Shown piece by piece: positions 32,678 through 44,204 of a DNA stretch of 64,000 bases. The DNA is from Quercus robur. Taxonomy: Eukaryota > Streptophyta > Magnoliopsida > Fagales > Fagaceae. The stretch covers positions 79,311,834 through 79,375,833 of the forward strand of contig NC_065538.1 in NCBI RefSeq assembly GCF_932294415.1, in the 5' to 3' direction. How positions within the stretch are numbered: position 1 is the stretch's first letter; each line of letters begins with the position of its first letter. A program made the position numbers and the translations under genes. The notes under the pieces were generated by a model. That model ran no database searches and was not told where the DNA came from. It worked only from the letters and a program-made list of their open reading frames with translations.

Positions 32678-35600
32678 ATGTCGGTGCTCCGATGGAAGAG
32701 TTTCGAGGAGAACGAGGATCGCCCCGACAAGCCTCGACGCTATGGAGTCACCGAGATGAGAGGCCCCCATTACACACTCTTAACCCAAAATGTTCTTCAG
32801 GTACCTTCCTTCCTCTTCTTCTTCTTCTTCTTCTTCTTCTCATAATTAAAATGCCTTATGAATATGATCATCTTTATTATTTGTCCTAACAAATTAATGG
32901 TACTTTGCATGTAAAGGAAAACGAAATTAAAAATGAAAAAAAAAAGGGAAAATGAGATTAGAGAATTTGATGAGTACAGACTTGGAAACTGAAGGGGAAG
33001 ATAATATTGGAACTTGGAATTACTCGGATATTGCCATATTGGAACTGCTATCAATGTTACTAGATAAGGCTTACTAACCAAGAAAAACCACTAGTAGGAT
33101 TCATTTGATGGATCAAAATCAAATGAATCCTAATACTGATTTATTTATTTTTAATTTTTGACAGCTTAGTTTATAAGCATTATGAAATAAAATTGTAGTA
33201 ATTCTGGCATCATTCCTTCCCCTCTAAATATGGTACTATTACAATTTACCATTATTTTGTAACCGAGCAGTGTCTCAATTTAACCATTTTCCATTGGTAA
33301 TAAGTACTTTGTCAGTAGGATTCCAGTCAAATAATAGAAAGTTCAAATTGTTGTTAGATATATTTTTCAAAAAGAAAATTTTCCCTAGCAGTGGAGGATA
33401 AAGTAGTTATAGGTTTCAGTTAGCTTAAGTAGTAAAATTTCTTGTTGTCGAACATGGGACCTGAGTTCAAATCCCGCTTACCCCAAAAAGAAATCCATTG
33501 GTTTCTTGACTTGATGATAAAGAGTGATCATCATTGATTGGATGTCATAGATTTCAAATGCTATCATATCTATAAGGAAAAAAAGAAAAAGAAAACGAAA
33601 AAGAAAATGTACTTATTAAGTAGGGAAATTATTCAGTTTTAAAGAATAGGAACATTGCAACTTCACCATTAAGAGGGAAAGTGCGATTAACCCCAAGCTT
33701 TAGGATCTTTTTTGACCATGTGTCCCATATTGCTAAGGAGTGAGTTGCATGATGGTTTTATATGTTTCAAAGCTACATTGTGAGTCAACCTACCTTTTTG
33801 TTGTAGATGCTTATTTCAGACATCTGCAGTGGGCTAACCGATAGTCTAGTACTGTTACAATTCTCCTTTTTCATATGATATGGAATACCAGCACTAGGAA
33901 GATGAAGGGAGCAGATGGGGTTTCCTGATAAGTTACAATTGCAAATTGCTGTTTTGCAGGATATTTTTGAGTCTATGGGGCAGTTTGTTGATGGATTGAA
34001 GTTTTCTGGGGGATCTCATAGCCTGATGTCAAAGGATTTCATTAAAGAAGTGACTAACATGGCCCACCAACATGATATATATGTTAGCACGGGTGACTGG
34101 GCTGAACATTTGCTTCGCAGAGGTCCATCAGCTTTCAGAGAGTATGTGGAGGTGAGGTGTGCTAGAGGGTCTATATTTATAAGTTATTTGTCTTTTAATG
34201 TTTATTACAGTTCTTACTCATGCTCTGCTATTATCACTTTAGGAATGCAAGAACCTGGGGTTTGACACGATTGAGCTGAATGTGGGATCGCTTGAAGTCC
34301 CTGAAGAAACTCTACTAAGATTTGTTCACTTGATTAAGAGTGGTGGTCTGAAAGCCAAGCCTCAATTTGCAGTGAAGTTTAACAAGTCTGACATTCCCAT
34401 AGGTGGTGATAGAGCATTTGGAGCTTATATTGTTCCAAGACCTCGTTCAACTGGTATATGAGCTGCTTACTAGATATAAATTTGATAAGTTTTATCATCA
34501 TGAATTCCTACTCATTTGGATAAGCTTATTTGCATCAGTTTATTTCTTAACTATACCTTTTTTTTAATGACAAATTTACTTTTACACAAATAAACAAAAT
34601 ACAACGAACAAAGAATCTAGTCTTTTCTGTAAAGAAGGATAAACTATGAATATAATATTCAAGATTAAAGTTGATAAGCTAATGAGGTCATCTGATATGG
34701 GCACTTTTTTTGCTGTCCATATAAACTTAAGAGCCAGAAATGCTTGGTTGGTAAAATACACATTTAACATCCTTATCTCAGACCATCTTGGATTAATGTG
34801 TAATAAATTGTATTAGTGAAATTAAGTATAATCTAGGCTGATTGGCATTTGTGCTCCAGATGGGTGTACCTGCAGCTGTTTAACTGCACTGATTAATGCT
34901 ACTACTAAAATAGTTCTTAAACACCATTTTTCTCTTTAGCCAAAGCTGGTGGACCATACATGAAACATGTTGTTATGTCTTTATACATTTGGGATGGCAG
35001 TTATACATTGTTAGGTCATCTGCATTTTTAATTTGTAGTTTCTCATCATGAAACATTGGTTCATTTGTTGAAGGAGTGAAATTATTTTTATAATTCATGA
35101 ATTTCCTAGTTTAACATTTTCTGTTCAATTATGTGAGTGCAACATGGATATTACACTAGGGACACCTAAATTGAAATTATGAGCATTGCTCTGTGGCATT
35201 GCTGTATGTACTTTAACCTGGATACCAATGTTGGAGGTACATTGGTGTTTAAGTGCTTCATTCTTTTAATCCACATTCTATATTGTTTTGCTCAGTACAT
35301 ACCATACTATATAGAAACAGTTGAACGTGAGAACAAATGAGAAATGTCAGACTTACTTTCATTAAACTAGAAAGGAGGAAGTAGTACTAGAGGATCCCTT
35401 TTATTGTTATAAAAATGAGCTTTCTCTTTGGTTACACAGAATTTGTTGAAGATGTGGATCTTTTGATCAGACGGGCTGAGAGATGCTTAGAGGCTGGAGC
35501 AGACATGATCATGATTGATGCAGATGATGTCTGCAAGTATGCTGATTCTTTACGGGCAGACATAATTGCTAAGGTCATTGGGCGTCTTGGTGTTGAGAAG

Positions 35601-35869
35601 ACCATGTTTGAAGCATCAAATCCCAGAACCTCCGAGTGGTTTATAAAACAGTATGGTCCCAAGGTATGATGCTCATTATATCATCCTTCTCTTCATTATG
35701 AAATTTGGGATCTTGCATTGGATGTTCTAAACTCCTTGCTGATGCCCTCTTCTTCCAGGTGAACCTCTATGTGGATCACTCTCAGGTCATGGATTTGGAA
35801 TGCCTCCGGGGACACAACCTGGGTAAAAATCATGCATCTGTCCTTGGCTCCTCATATTTTCTGTTCTGA
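32678..35869 (+). CDS. HSA32: HSA32, heat-stress-associated 32-kDa protein
   Basis: Five exons: 32678-32800, 33960-34151, 34243-34453, 35440-35663 and 35759-35869, all with GT-AG introns, giving 286 residues, the usual HSA32 length. The N-terminus has WKSFEENEDRPDKPRRYGVT and MRGPHYTLL. Exon 2 has SMGQFVDGLKFSGGSHSL and IYVSTGDWAEHLL. Exon 3 has LGFDTIELNVGSLEVPEE and KPQFAVKFNKSDIP. Exon 4 has AERCLEAGADMIMIDADDVC. Exon 5 has NLYVDHSQVMDLECLRG and ends SSYFLF. The fold is a TIM barrel related to archaeal phosphosulfolactate synthase (ComA), but in plants the known role is prolonging acquired thermotolerance together with HSP101. Intron 1 carries a SINE and a strong hairpin. The start is the only ATG that gives the conserved N-terminus. 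Confidence 0.96.
33095..33132. repeat. Perfect 15-bp inverted repeat in HSA32 intron 1
   Basis: TAGGATTCATTTGAT and ATCAAATGAATCCTA are separated by 8 bases. It would fold as a stable hairpin in the pre-mRNA. No related MITE ends are obvious. Confidence 0.8.
33409..33590 (+). mobile_element. tRNA-derived SINE in HSA32 intron 1
   Basis: The head CAGTTAGCTTAAGTAGTAAA (A-box region) and GAGTTCAAATCCC (B box) resemble a tRNA gene. The body then has TTGATGATAAAGAGTGATCATC and ends in an A-rich tail. The same layout, inverted, occurs at 59606-59770 and 39555-39721. It is diverged, so old. Target repeats are not clear. Confidence 0.75.
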
Positions 35870-36927
35870 ACTGGTGTAATTTGTAGAGAAATATCACTTG
35901 TATGGACTGGTTATGTTGTAATTTGTGCTGTTATATGTCCGTATGATGTTAAATATATATGTATCTTCAGTCCACCAATGAGTAATAGCTCAAGTAATAC
36001 GAGCTGTAATGCCCATCATAGCTATGAAACTTAAATTTTGTGTGTGCTCAGTAAGTTCTTGGACCTGTGTTCATCCATAATCTTTAATTTTGCGATAAGC
36101 AGCTTATCTTTGTTCATTCATTTCCTAGTGAACCACTGAATGTGTCTGAATTATCATATGAGAATGTAATTCATGCTCTAGATCTAGTTTTCCTGCCTTG
36201 TATCACAACCAGGCAAGTAGAACAACATGTAGCTTGCAGCTACTTTATGCCATTGGGAGACTGTAGAGCAATGAAGTGATGAAGCAAGAAGGCAAAGAAG
36301 AGGGATGGCGAATGCGTGTTTGTGTGCGCGCTAACTAATTGTAAAAGGGAGAGGAGGGAGAGATGAGGCTCATAAGTGAACTTAGCTTGAATTCTGTTTG
36401 ATGGCCTAGTGAGCTTGTAATGAAAGAGGTGGAATAATTGACCAACTATTGCTTTAGAGGACCAGTAGAAAGCTGAGGGTGCCAACCTTGATGCTTTTGT
36501 TCTGAACCTCACCAGATAATATAAAAATCCATTGTTGGTAAATGGTAATGCACTGTAAACTTTGGTAACAAAATTGCTTGACTCATCTTATTGCATTTCT
36601 AATCAAATCAAATTAAAACTCTTTCAGATCTTTGACTGGTCCACTGATTCAAGTGTTTCACAAATCCAAATTGTCTGTAGAGGTCACGTACAGACTCACA
36701 AATGAACGCAGTCACTAGTGTCACATGATTCTCGTGGTTGGATGTAATTTATGCTGTACTAAGGCCAGTACGAAGCCCACTATGAAAAGAGGCGTCGGAG
36801 GGAATTACGCAATGATCCATTGAAATCTGGATATTTTACATCAACCAGTTTCTAGTGGTTAAAAATTTTCTGATCCTTGGAGACACATTTAAAGTGCATC
36901 AATTTTCCAACCAACGGTAATTGGTGA
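35870..36927. other. HSA32 3' region and spacer
   Basis: The 3' UTR of HSA32, then unremarkable sequence. Short antisense frames near 36240-36512 show no known domain. Confidence 0.5.
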
Positions 36928-37788
36928 ATTCTGACCTACTTTTATTTTCTTTTCCTTTTATGTTTTTTCTTTTTATAATTGATAAAATAAATTCTTATCC
37001 CAATAAATCTAGCATCCAAGATGAATCTTGAACCTTTTGAACATATCTTTTTTTTTAGGAAAATTGGTTTGCATGAGTATATGGTGGTTGCTATGGCAGG
37101 GAAATGATCCTTCCAATTGAATCCTTTAATTCTCTCCTAAGTACAAATTCATCTATCACCTAATCGAAATATCTCTTATTTCTCTCCATCCACAAACAAT
37201 TTGAGTCCACTAATTAAAAAAATATGTCATTCATTTATTGGGTTAGAAAATCATTAAACATAGCTGATAAGATCGTCCAATGCATTGAATAATTTCTTGG
37301 TTTCCTTCATTAAATAAATGGCACAGATGGTAGGTTACACTTTTATTTTTTTAAAAAATTTTGGTTAAAAAATTTTCCATGAGAGTCAAATGTGGGAACC
37401 TCTCACTCCACTTTCATGAACAATAATGAACTTTCCTCTTCATATGTTTGGATGAAAAATATTTTATTTTTTATTTTTTTGGAAGAATATTTTTTTTACC
37501 ATTTAGATGTCTTAAATGGGAAATCGTTTTCCAATATAACATGCTCTTTTTTGGTTAGGATCACGTCACATTAGAAAATTATTTCCCATTTGAGATTTCT
37601 AATGTGGCATGCATGATCCACGTCTGCATACAGTGTTTCAATTCAAACCTGGAAGTGATTCGAGTTTGAGGTAAGAATGCTTCTTTATAACCTGTATATG
37701 TTGTGTATCTCTCATGAGCCTATTTTAACGTTTCTATAATTGAAACTGTTTGGCTAAGCTAGGAAGAAAATAAATTTTGATTCAGTAT
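36928..37788. repeat. Segmental duplication, copy 1
   Basis: Matches 44205-44838 plus 45532-45906. Landmarks are TTATAATTGATAAAATAAAT, GCATCCAAGAT-AATCTTGAA, GGTTTGCATGAGTATATG, AATCATTAAACATAGCTGAT and, at the right edge, GGCTAAGCTAGGAAGAAAAT. The copies are about 7.3 kb apart on the same strand. Confidence 0.85.
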
Positions 37789-38447
37789 TGCGGGGGGTAA
37801 AAGACTAGTAGGTCCATGTCGATGCCTATATTGGGCCAAAGGCCCAACTCAAGGGAAAAATCCCTCCTCGGTCGCGGGGAGGAAAAACCCTTCCTCGGCC
37901 ATAGGGAGAGTCCTCCTTGGCACAGTGTAGCCGAGGATGGAGGAGGTAACCTGCCACTGGTAGTGACGCTCCCTATCATCCTACGGAGCGGGAAAAGTAC
38001 TAAAATAAAAAAGGACAACGAAAGTGTTCAAAGGAAAGGCTGCCATTATTGCATTCAGTGCCTTGCACCTGACACGGTTATACTTCTCTGTCCTTACAAC
38101 CACTCTCAACAACTGGAGGGAAGGGTTGATAGGACAAGTACCTACCCTAGGGACCCCATTCAGGAGGAAGAAAACTACTATAAAAGGGGGGTAAAGAGAA
38201 ACAGAGGGGGGGGGGGGATTCCCCAACACACGAGAGGGACCAGAAAGGGCTCCCGGAACTGTACTGAGGACCAATTCTCCCAGACGAATTCAGTCCATCT
38301 CATCCTATCGAGTAGAACACCATGATAACTTTTTTTCATACACGAAAGCCTAGCTCTTTGGCCCACTCTCTACAAATTCACTGTACCGGGCTCGTTGGTC
38401 TAAGGTCCCACGCATCCTGGGCCGGACTAGAAAAATCGGACCCTATA
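37789..38447 (+). mobile_element. Solo LTR, plus orientation
   Basis: Starts TGCGGGGGG and carries TATAAAAG at 38179-38186. The flanks AGTAT (37784-37788) and AATAT (38448-38452) are a near-identical 5-bp pair. It is related to the LTR at 44839-45526, with CCTCGG-rich left parts and a GATAGGACAAGTA phrase, and has no internal region. The segmental copy at 45837-45906 continues uninterrupted through TTCAGTATAGTATGCC, the empty site, so the insertion came after the duplication. Confidence 0.78.
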
Positions 38448-39547
38448 AATATAATAAATTGTTTTGCTATTGATTAAGAAATGTTTATTTATTTATTTAT
38501 AACCCTTTACCAAACCAACGAAGGGCAATGATTTTTTTTTCCTAAAATAAAAAATGTCATATTGCTTTTATTTTTTTAAATAATGAATTTTATGTTCTCT
38601 ATAAATAAAAAATTATATATATTTTTTACTTTCTTTTTATGTTAAAATTTTCATCTATTCATATTATGAGCTAATTTGTTAGTGATAGAATACAGGAGGG
38701 ATTTTAGTTTTCCAATGGCGATAGAAATTAATGATAAAAAAGAAAATTTTCCCCCATTAAAAAAAAATCAACTTATCTTTAATCACAAACCAATCTATTT
38801 CTTTTCAAGTATACAAAGTCAAATCATAATATTTCTTCTTGAATACAGTGCTTATTTCAATACATTCATAAATATATACTGAATCAAAACATACCCATAT
38901 GAAGATGCTTTGCAAAACAGAATGTCATATCAATCATTGCTTAACAATTATTAATTAGACCAATTAGGGAAACAATTTGTTGTTGATAATCTATTGAGAT
39001 TATTTTCTTTGCAGAAACTGCAAAATTGTCCACCCAAAAAGATTACAAATAAACAATTATTAATAAAATCTCCTAATTAAGTTTCTATAGTTATCCTTAT
39101 ATAATAATAATACATACATACATTAAAAAAAATACAACATTTATTTGGCCACATATTGATCTAAGGGCTGTGGATGGTATCTATGAGAAAGTAATGGAGA
39201 ACTACATGTAATGGTGCCAGTTCTTAGGCTAGGAATTAAGTTTAAGGTAATCTGAGAATTCTTATCCATTGAACACATTTTAGTTCACATTTATTCTAGA
39301 TTATAATGTCGGCTTGTAGAGGAAAAAAAAAAATGAAAATTTGTGTTTGCTGAAGATTTTCAAAAAAAAAAAAATTGTTGCAACTAACATATTATTAAAT
39401 TTTGATAGGCTGCAACAATTTGAGGGGGAGAATCATGTAAAGAGGAAGACTTTGTACCTATCATTATACTTTTTAATTTAGGGAGAGGTAGCAAATCTTA
39501 TGTTCATGCTTGAGTGCCTATACTTTTTGTTTCACAATGTGAGTATG
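38448..39547. other. Gene-free AT-rich stretch
   Basis: No gene, RNA or element ends recognised. Confidence 0.5.
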
Positions 39548-39554
39548 ACATGAA

Positions 39555-39721
39555 CTTTTTTTTTTTTTTTTTGAAAAAGTTTCAACATATGGCGTTCGCT
39601 CCTGATGATAGCTCTTTATCATCAAACCAATACAGCAATCAGTTTCTGGTGTAGGTAAGGATTGAGCCCAGATCTCTTATACAACTATCAAAGACTTTAC
39701 CAGTTGAGCTAACTGGAACCC
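39555..39721 (-). mobile_element. tRNA-derived SINE
   Basis: On the minus strand it starts GGTTCCAGTTAGCTCAACTG (tRNA-like A box), has a B-box-like GGGCTCAATCC, then GATGATAAAGAGCTATCATC and ends in poly-A (poly-T at 39556-39572). ACATGAA flanks it (39548-39554 and 39722-39728). Same family as 59606-59770. Confidence 0.85.
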
Positions 39722-39764
39722 ACATGAATTTTTTTTTTTTTTTGATTAGTTATTTTTCTTAAAC

Positions 39765-40262
39765 ATTAAATCAATGATAATTTTGATACAATAATATCTA
39801 TGTTGTTGCAATAAATAATTTATTGTTTCAAATATCTTGTAATAATAAGCTATTATTTCACGAATTTTATTGCAATAGATTGTAAATAAGTGGCAAAAAT
39901 ATTTCTGATTAAATTTTTGCAACAATACATTTATTGTAATAGATAATTATATCACGTTTGTCAATAGATTAAGATATCATTGCAATAAATTGTAAAATAG
40001 TTTATATAATGTTATTGTAAAAATAATTTCATTGCAGTAAGCTATCATTTTGAAATTTTCGTTGCAATAGATTGCAAAAATAATTGGTATCAAGTTATTG
40101 CAATGATTTCTTCATTTTAAGTTATTGTAACAAATTTTTCTAGTTCAGTAAGGTATTATGATTGTCATTATAATAGATTAAGATATCATTGCAATAGATT
40201 ATAAAATAATTTATATAAAGCTATTACAATGATAATTTTGTTGCAATAAACTATTGTTTCTT
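39765..40262. repeat. CACTA-like subterminal repeat array, ends not found
   Basis: Dense short motifs ATTGCAATA, TTGTAATA and their complements repeat through the tract, as in the subterminal parts of the CACTA element at 40904-41707. I see no CACTA terminal repeat, so it is probably a decayed or internally deleted relative. Confidence 0.55.
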
Positions 40263-40900
40263 TTTGGATGAGATGTTCTGTATGATTTGTCTAGCATATT
40301 TGTCACAAGCTTAGTTCTTCGCCTGATTTTTGGTTTAAACTATAGTAAACTGTTGATTCAAAGTTTCTCTTGTTTCTCTTATGATTTTCCACTTCTTCTG
40401 ATTAGGTTTTTTGGATCTTCTCCTGAACTTCCCGGTTTGTCTTCAATGGAATATCTCAGAGACATTGAGAACTGTTATCCATATTATTCTCCACTTTATG
40501 ATGGCAATCATTTTTGTCTTGCCTCACGTATGTGCCTTCATATCTGCATTATTGGCAATTCTACATGTTTACGACTCCTGCTTGAAATTTGCTTTTAGGG
40601 TTCTACTTTATATGAAAGCTTCACTCAATTACCATTTAAAATGGGCTATATTTAAATCTCTACATATCTCTTTTTTTTTAATCTTTTTATTAACTTTGTT
40701 TTTATATGAACAGATATTGCTGGTAAGTAGGACATCGCTGATGCAGCTTTGGATGTGAAAAGCGGTTGTTTCACTTACCCTGTTTTGGGACATGCTGATG
40801 GGCTTGGTCCTCTTTCTACCACTGGCCATATTGGCTTGGTTCCCCTTCATTTCAGTTTTTCAATCTCGATTGTTGTACAATACTACTTACAGCCAAGGAC
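40263..40900. other. Unidentified spacer with protein-like fragments
   Basis: Short frames read MEYLRDIENCYPYYSPLYDG near 40449 and ALDVKSGCFTYPVLGHADGL near 40742. They are not joined by a convincing gene model and I do not recognise them. They may be remains of exons. Confidence 0.25.
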
Positions 40901-40903
40901 ATT

Positions 40904-41707
40904 CACTACAAAAAAAATGACCTATTACAATAAGTAATATTGCAACAACAAAAATAATTGGGGTAATATATATACTATTGCATCTGTGGGTTGTTTTTTG
41001 GTTGTAATAGTAACTTAAATTTATTACATCAATTAAGATTGTTGCAAGAATTACCTTGTTACATCTAAATGTGTTGTTGTAATAACTAAACCTTACTTTA
41101 TATTGAAATATGCTGTTGCAATAAGTAATCACTTATTTCACATCAAAGTATATTGTTGTAATAGGTGAAAAAAAGACTTGTTACATGTGTTTGATCGTAA
41201 ACTCAACGTGTTATGTATATATTTGTGTTTTGGGACATATTAATTTGATGGAGTACTTCAACTTTTGTATTTTTTTAATTTGTATCTTTAATTTGTTATT
41301 GTAGTTCCTAAATATAACGTTTATATTGTCTCATAATGTGTATATTGCAACACAAGGCAATAGACAAATTATTAATAAATAATAAAAAAAACTCAACCTA
41401 TTGCAATAAGGTTGTTTGTTGTAATAAGCTATGACATTTTTCACGCACTATTACAACAAAACCTTCGAAGTAGTAATCTATTGCCACAAAGTTATTTGTT
41501 GTAATAAAAATGTTATTGCATCAACCTATTTATTGCAATATGTAGAATTTATTGCAACGAAATCTTTGTGTTGCGTAAACTATTGCCTCGAAGTTTATTA
41601 AACAGCTCGCAATAACTTTTTTGATATTGCAATAACACCTTATTGCAATGACTTTGTAGTTATTGCAATGATTTTTCACGTTGTAACAGGTCTTTTTTCT
41701 TATAGGG
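40904..41707. mobile_element. Non-autonomous CACTA (En/Spm-type) element, 804 bp
   Basis: It starts CACTACAAAAAAAATGACCT. The complement of the right end reads CCCTATAAGAAAAAAGACCT, and ATTACAA/GTTACAA follows on both sides. A 3-bp ATT flanks it (40901-40903 and 41708-41710), as CACTA elements leave. Inside are many ATTGCAATA/TTGTAATA repeats in both directions, typical of transposase-binding subterminal regions. No coding capacity. Confidence 0.85.
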
Positions 41708-41710
41708 ATT

Positions 41711-42107
41711 AAATTCAAAGTATTATAGTTGGAAGCAAAAAGCATGAGTAAATGTTTGTTTGTTTGTTTTTTTTTTTTTAGACTTGGCTTAATAAGGATA
41801 GAAAAATACTGTTAAACACACCCTTATGCTTTATAATTTATTTTAACTAGTTGAGTTTTCGCATAATGTGCGGTGTAACTTAATATTAGTTTTCCCTAAT
41901 ATTTCAATAAGTTTTGGTAAGAATCTTGTAGTTTAGCAGGTTGAAACCTTATATTGTTTTCAATAGAGACATCTAAGATTTAAATCTCCCATCCCAAATA
42001 TTGATGTATAAAAAAAATTTTCAATAAATTTCATTTTCAAAAATTTGTAATCTTTGCAACAAACAATGAGGGTGTGAGAAGAGAGAAAAAGCAAAGGAAA
42101 GAGAATA
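41711..42107. other. Gene-free spacer
   Basis: AT-rich, nothing recognised. Confidence 0.5.
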
Positions 42108-42115
42108 GGTGAGAA

Positions 42116-42893
42116 CAATGGCAACTCTAGGAATTTTTCTCAGGGTGTTCCTGGGTGGGCTTGCTTTGTTACAATTTTTTTTCTTTAGATTCTCTGTTAC
42201 AATTTTTTTCTTTTTTAGATTTTAGTTCAACATTTTTTTTTTAGCTTTTTCTTTTTGCTTGAAAGCAATGTTATGAATACCGTTTTAGACCTTGTTTCGG
42301 TTTGTTTAGTGGAACGGAATATTTCGCTACCAATCTATTTCGACGTACCGTTTCAAGGTGTTTTGGGGTTTCTAAAAAAAATTAAAAATAATATATATTT
42401 ATATTTTCTTATACAACATAAAATTATTGATCCAAATAAGTAAACCTCAAATAAAAAAAATTATTTAGTTTTTCTTTTTTGACACTCAAATTATTTAGTT
42501 ATTACATAATAATTACAGTTTTAGAATATTAAAACATAAATATGTAATTAAATAATGAAAAACAACAACAAAAAATAGTACAATAAGAGTGTATATATGT
42601 ATATCAACCCATTGCAAAACTACTTAACATAGTTTTTTTTTTGGTCTTTTATAATGTGTATTCACTTACTTTTAAGGGACCACAGACCACTACCCCAATG
42701 CAATGCCACGGCCCCATCCACCCCACACTAAGAGACAAGAGTTGATCAGCAATTTCAACACAATTACGTATTTTTATATTTACATACACTTACACAAAAA
42801 GACAAAAGCTAAGCAATTTATATTGTCAAAAGATAAGTCTAAGTCACAAGACTCACAACACAAGTCAGAAAGTATTGAGTATGAGATAGAGAA

Positions 42894-42929
<36 letters not shown>

Positions 42930-43568
42930 GAAATACCTTGATGTTGCCTGAGGTCAGGGGTGGCGCTGCCGCGACACGTTGAAGGCTGAGGTTCTTATTT
43001 CCTGATCTTGCTTTTGTTGTCACCGTTCTCGCAATCTCCGATCTGGGCCAAGTCAATCTCCGACATCACCATCGCAAAGCTGCTCTGGGTGTTTAGTGTT
43101 GCTGTTGCTGCCTTGTTGAGTCTTTTTTTTTTTTTTTTTTTTTTTTGAGAATCGTTGCCTTGCTGATGTTGAGTTGCTGTTGCTGCCGAGAAGTGACTCA
43201 ACTCTCAATTGAGGACGTGAGGTTCTTGTTAGGTTAGGAATTGGGTAATGGGTAATGGGTATACGTATTAAGTTTATAAAAATTTTATTATTATTATATT
43301 TGTTGAGAATCTATGGGTTTGCTCTTTGCTGGGCTTTCACTGATCAGTTTTTTTTTTTTTTTTTTGTTTGTTTGTTTTTTTGGTTTGAAAGTAGAACAAA
43401 TAAATTTATTTTTATTTGAGGATGTTCCTAATTTTGACTGAGGGTGTTCCTAACTTTTTTTAGAGGGTAAACAAATAATTTTTTTTAATTATTTTATATA
43501 TATATATATATATTTTTAGGTCAGGGTGTTCCTGGGAACACCCTGACATGAACGTGGCGTCGCCACTG
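42116..43568. mobile_element. Non-autonomous hAT-type element, 1.45 kb
   Basis: The left end CAATGGCAACTCTAGG pairs loosely with the complement of the right end, CAGTGGCGACGCCACG. Both are followed inside by CAGGGTGTTCC. An 8-bp target duplication GGTGAGAA/GGTGAGAG flanks it (42108-42115 and 43569-43576), the length hAT elements make. The interior is AT-rich with a (GA)n tract and a poly-T run, and no transposase. Confidence 0.82.
42899..42927. repeat. (GA)n microsatellite
   Basis: About 14 GA units inside the hAT-type element. Confidence 0.9.
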
Positions 43569-43576
43569 GGTGAGAG

Positions 43577-44204
43577 AGCTTATCGTGAGTAAGACTGAAG
43601 GTGTAAAAAAAAAAAATTGTTTCCCATGGCTAGAAGAAGATAATATTTATAAGAGTTATGGGTCGTGTGAAAAAGAGATTGTTTTCCAAATTTTTTATTT
43701 TTGGAAAACAACCTATAAAAAATAAGCTTTATTTTTATTAGAGTTTTCCATTAACCAATTTTTTTAATGCTGCCAAACACAGGAAAATGCGGAAAATTAT
43801 ATTTACAGAAGGTTTTCCAGTAAAACAAACAGAGTGTAGGTATTTTATGGAAAAAATAGAAAGACACTAAGAGTAGTATATGGTAATTTTATCATACATA
43901 AATATATATATGTGTGTGTGTGTTTATAAATTGAAAATTGTATAATATAGTGGCTAATATAGATATGTATGTTTCATGCCTACTAAAAAAATGAAAATAT
44001 TCTTTAATTTTTTTTTTTTACATTATTGGTTGTGTGTTACTATATTTATTTATTTATTTTTTTGTTAGACATTGTTTCAATTGTTGCAAAAACAACTAAA
44101 TTTGAGTAAGAATACCATATTTCAAATTAAATGTTTCTCACATAACAAAAAGTTCAATTGTTTCTCATATAAATCTTAGAAAAATGATATTAAAAATTTA
44201 ATTG
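43577..44204. other. Gene-free AT-rich spacer
   Basis: Contains a paired TTTCCA/TGGAAA-type segment near 43690-43810 and a short (TG)n. No gene seen. Confidence 0.5.

Noticed and set aside
33409-33490. Possible tRNA gene in HSA32 intron 1
   Set aside because: Same reason: it is the head of a diverged SINE of the 59606 family.
36240-36512. 90-codon minus-strand frame downstream of HSA32
   Set aside because: No domain, no splice context; it lies in HSA32 3' flanking sequence.
37816-38325. 169-codon frame
   Set aside because: It lies inside a solo LTR and shows no protein family; LTRs often hold open frames by chance.
39765-41707. CRISPR-like array of short repeats
   Set aside because: Repeats are short, irregular and in both orientations, and the tract ends in CACTA terminal repeats. 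The genome is eukaryotic.
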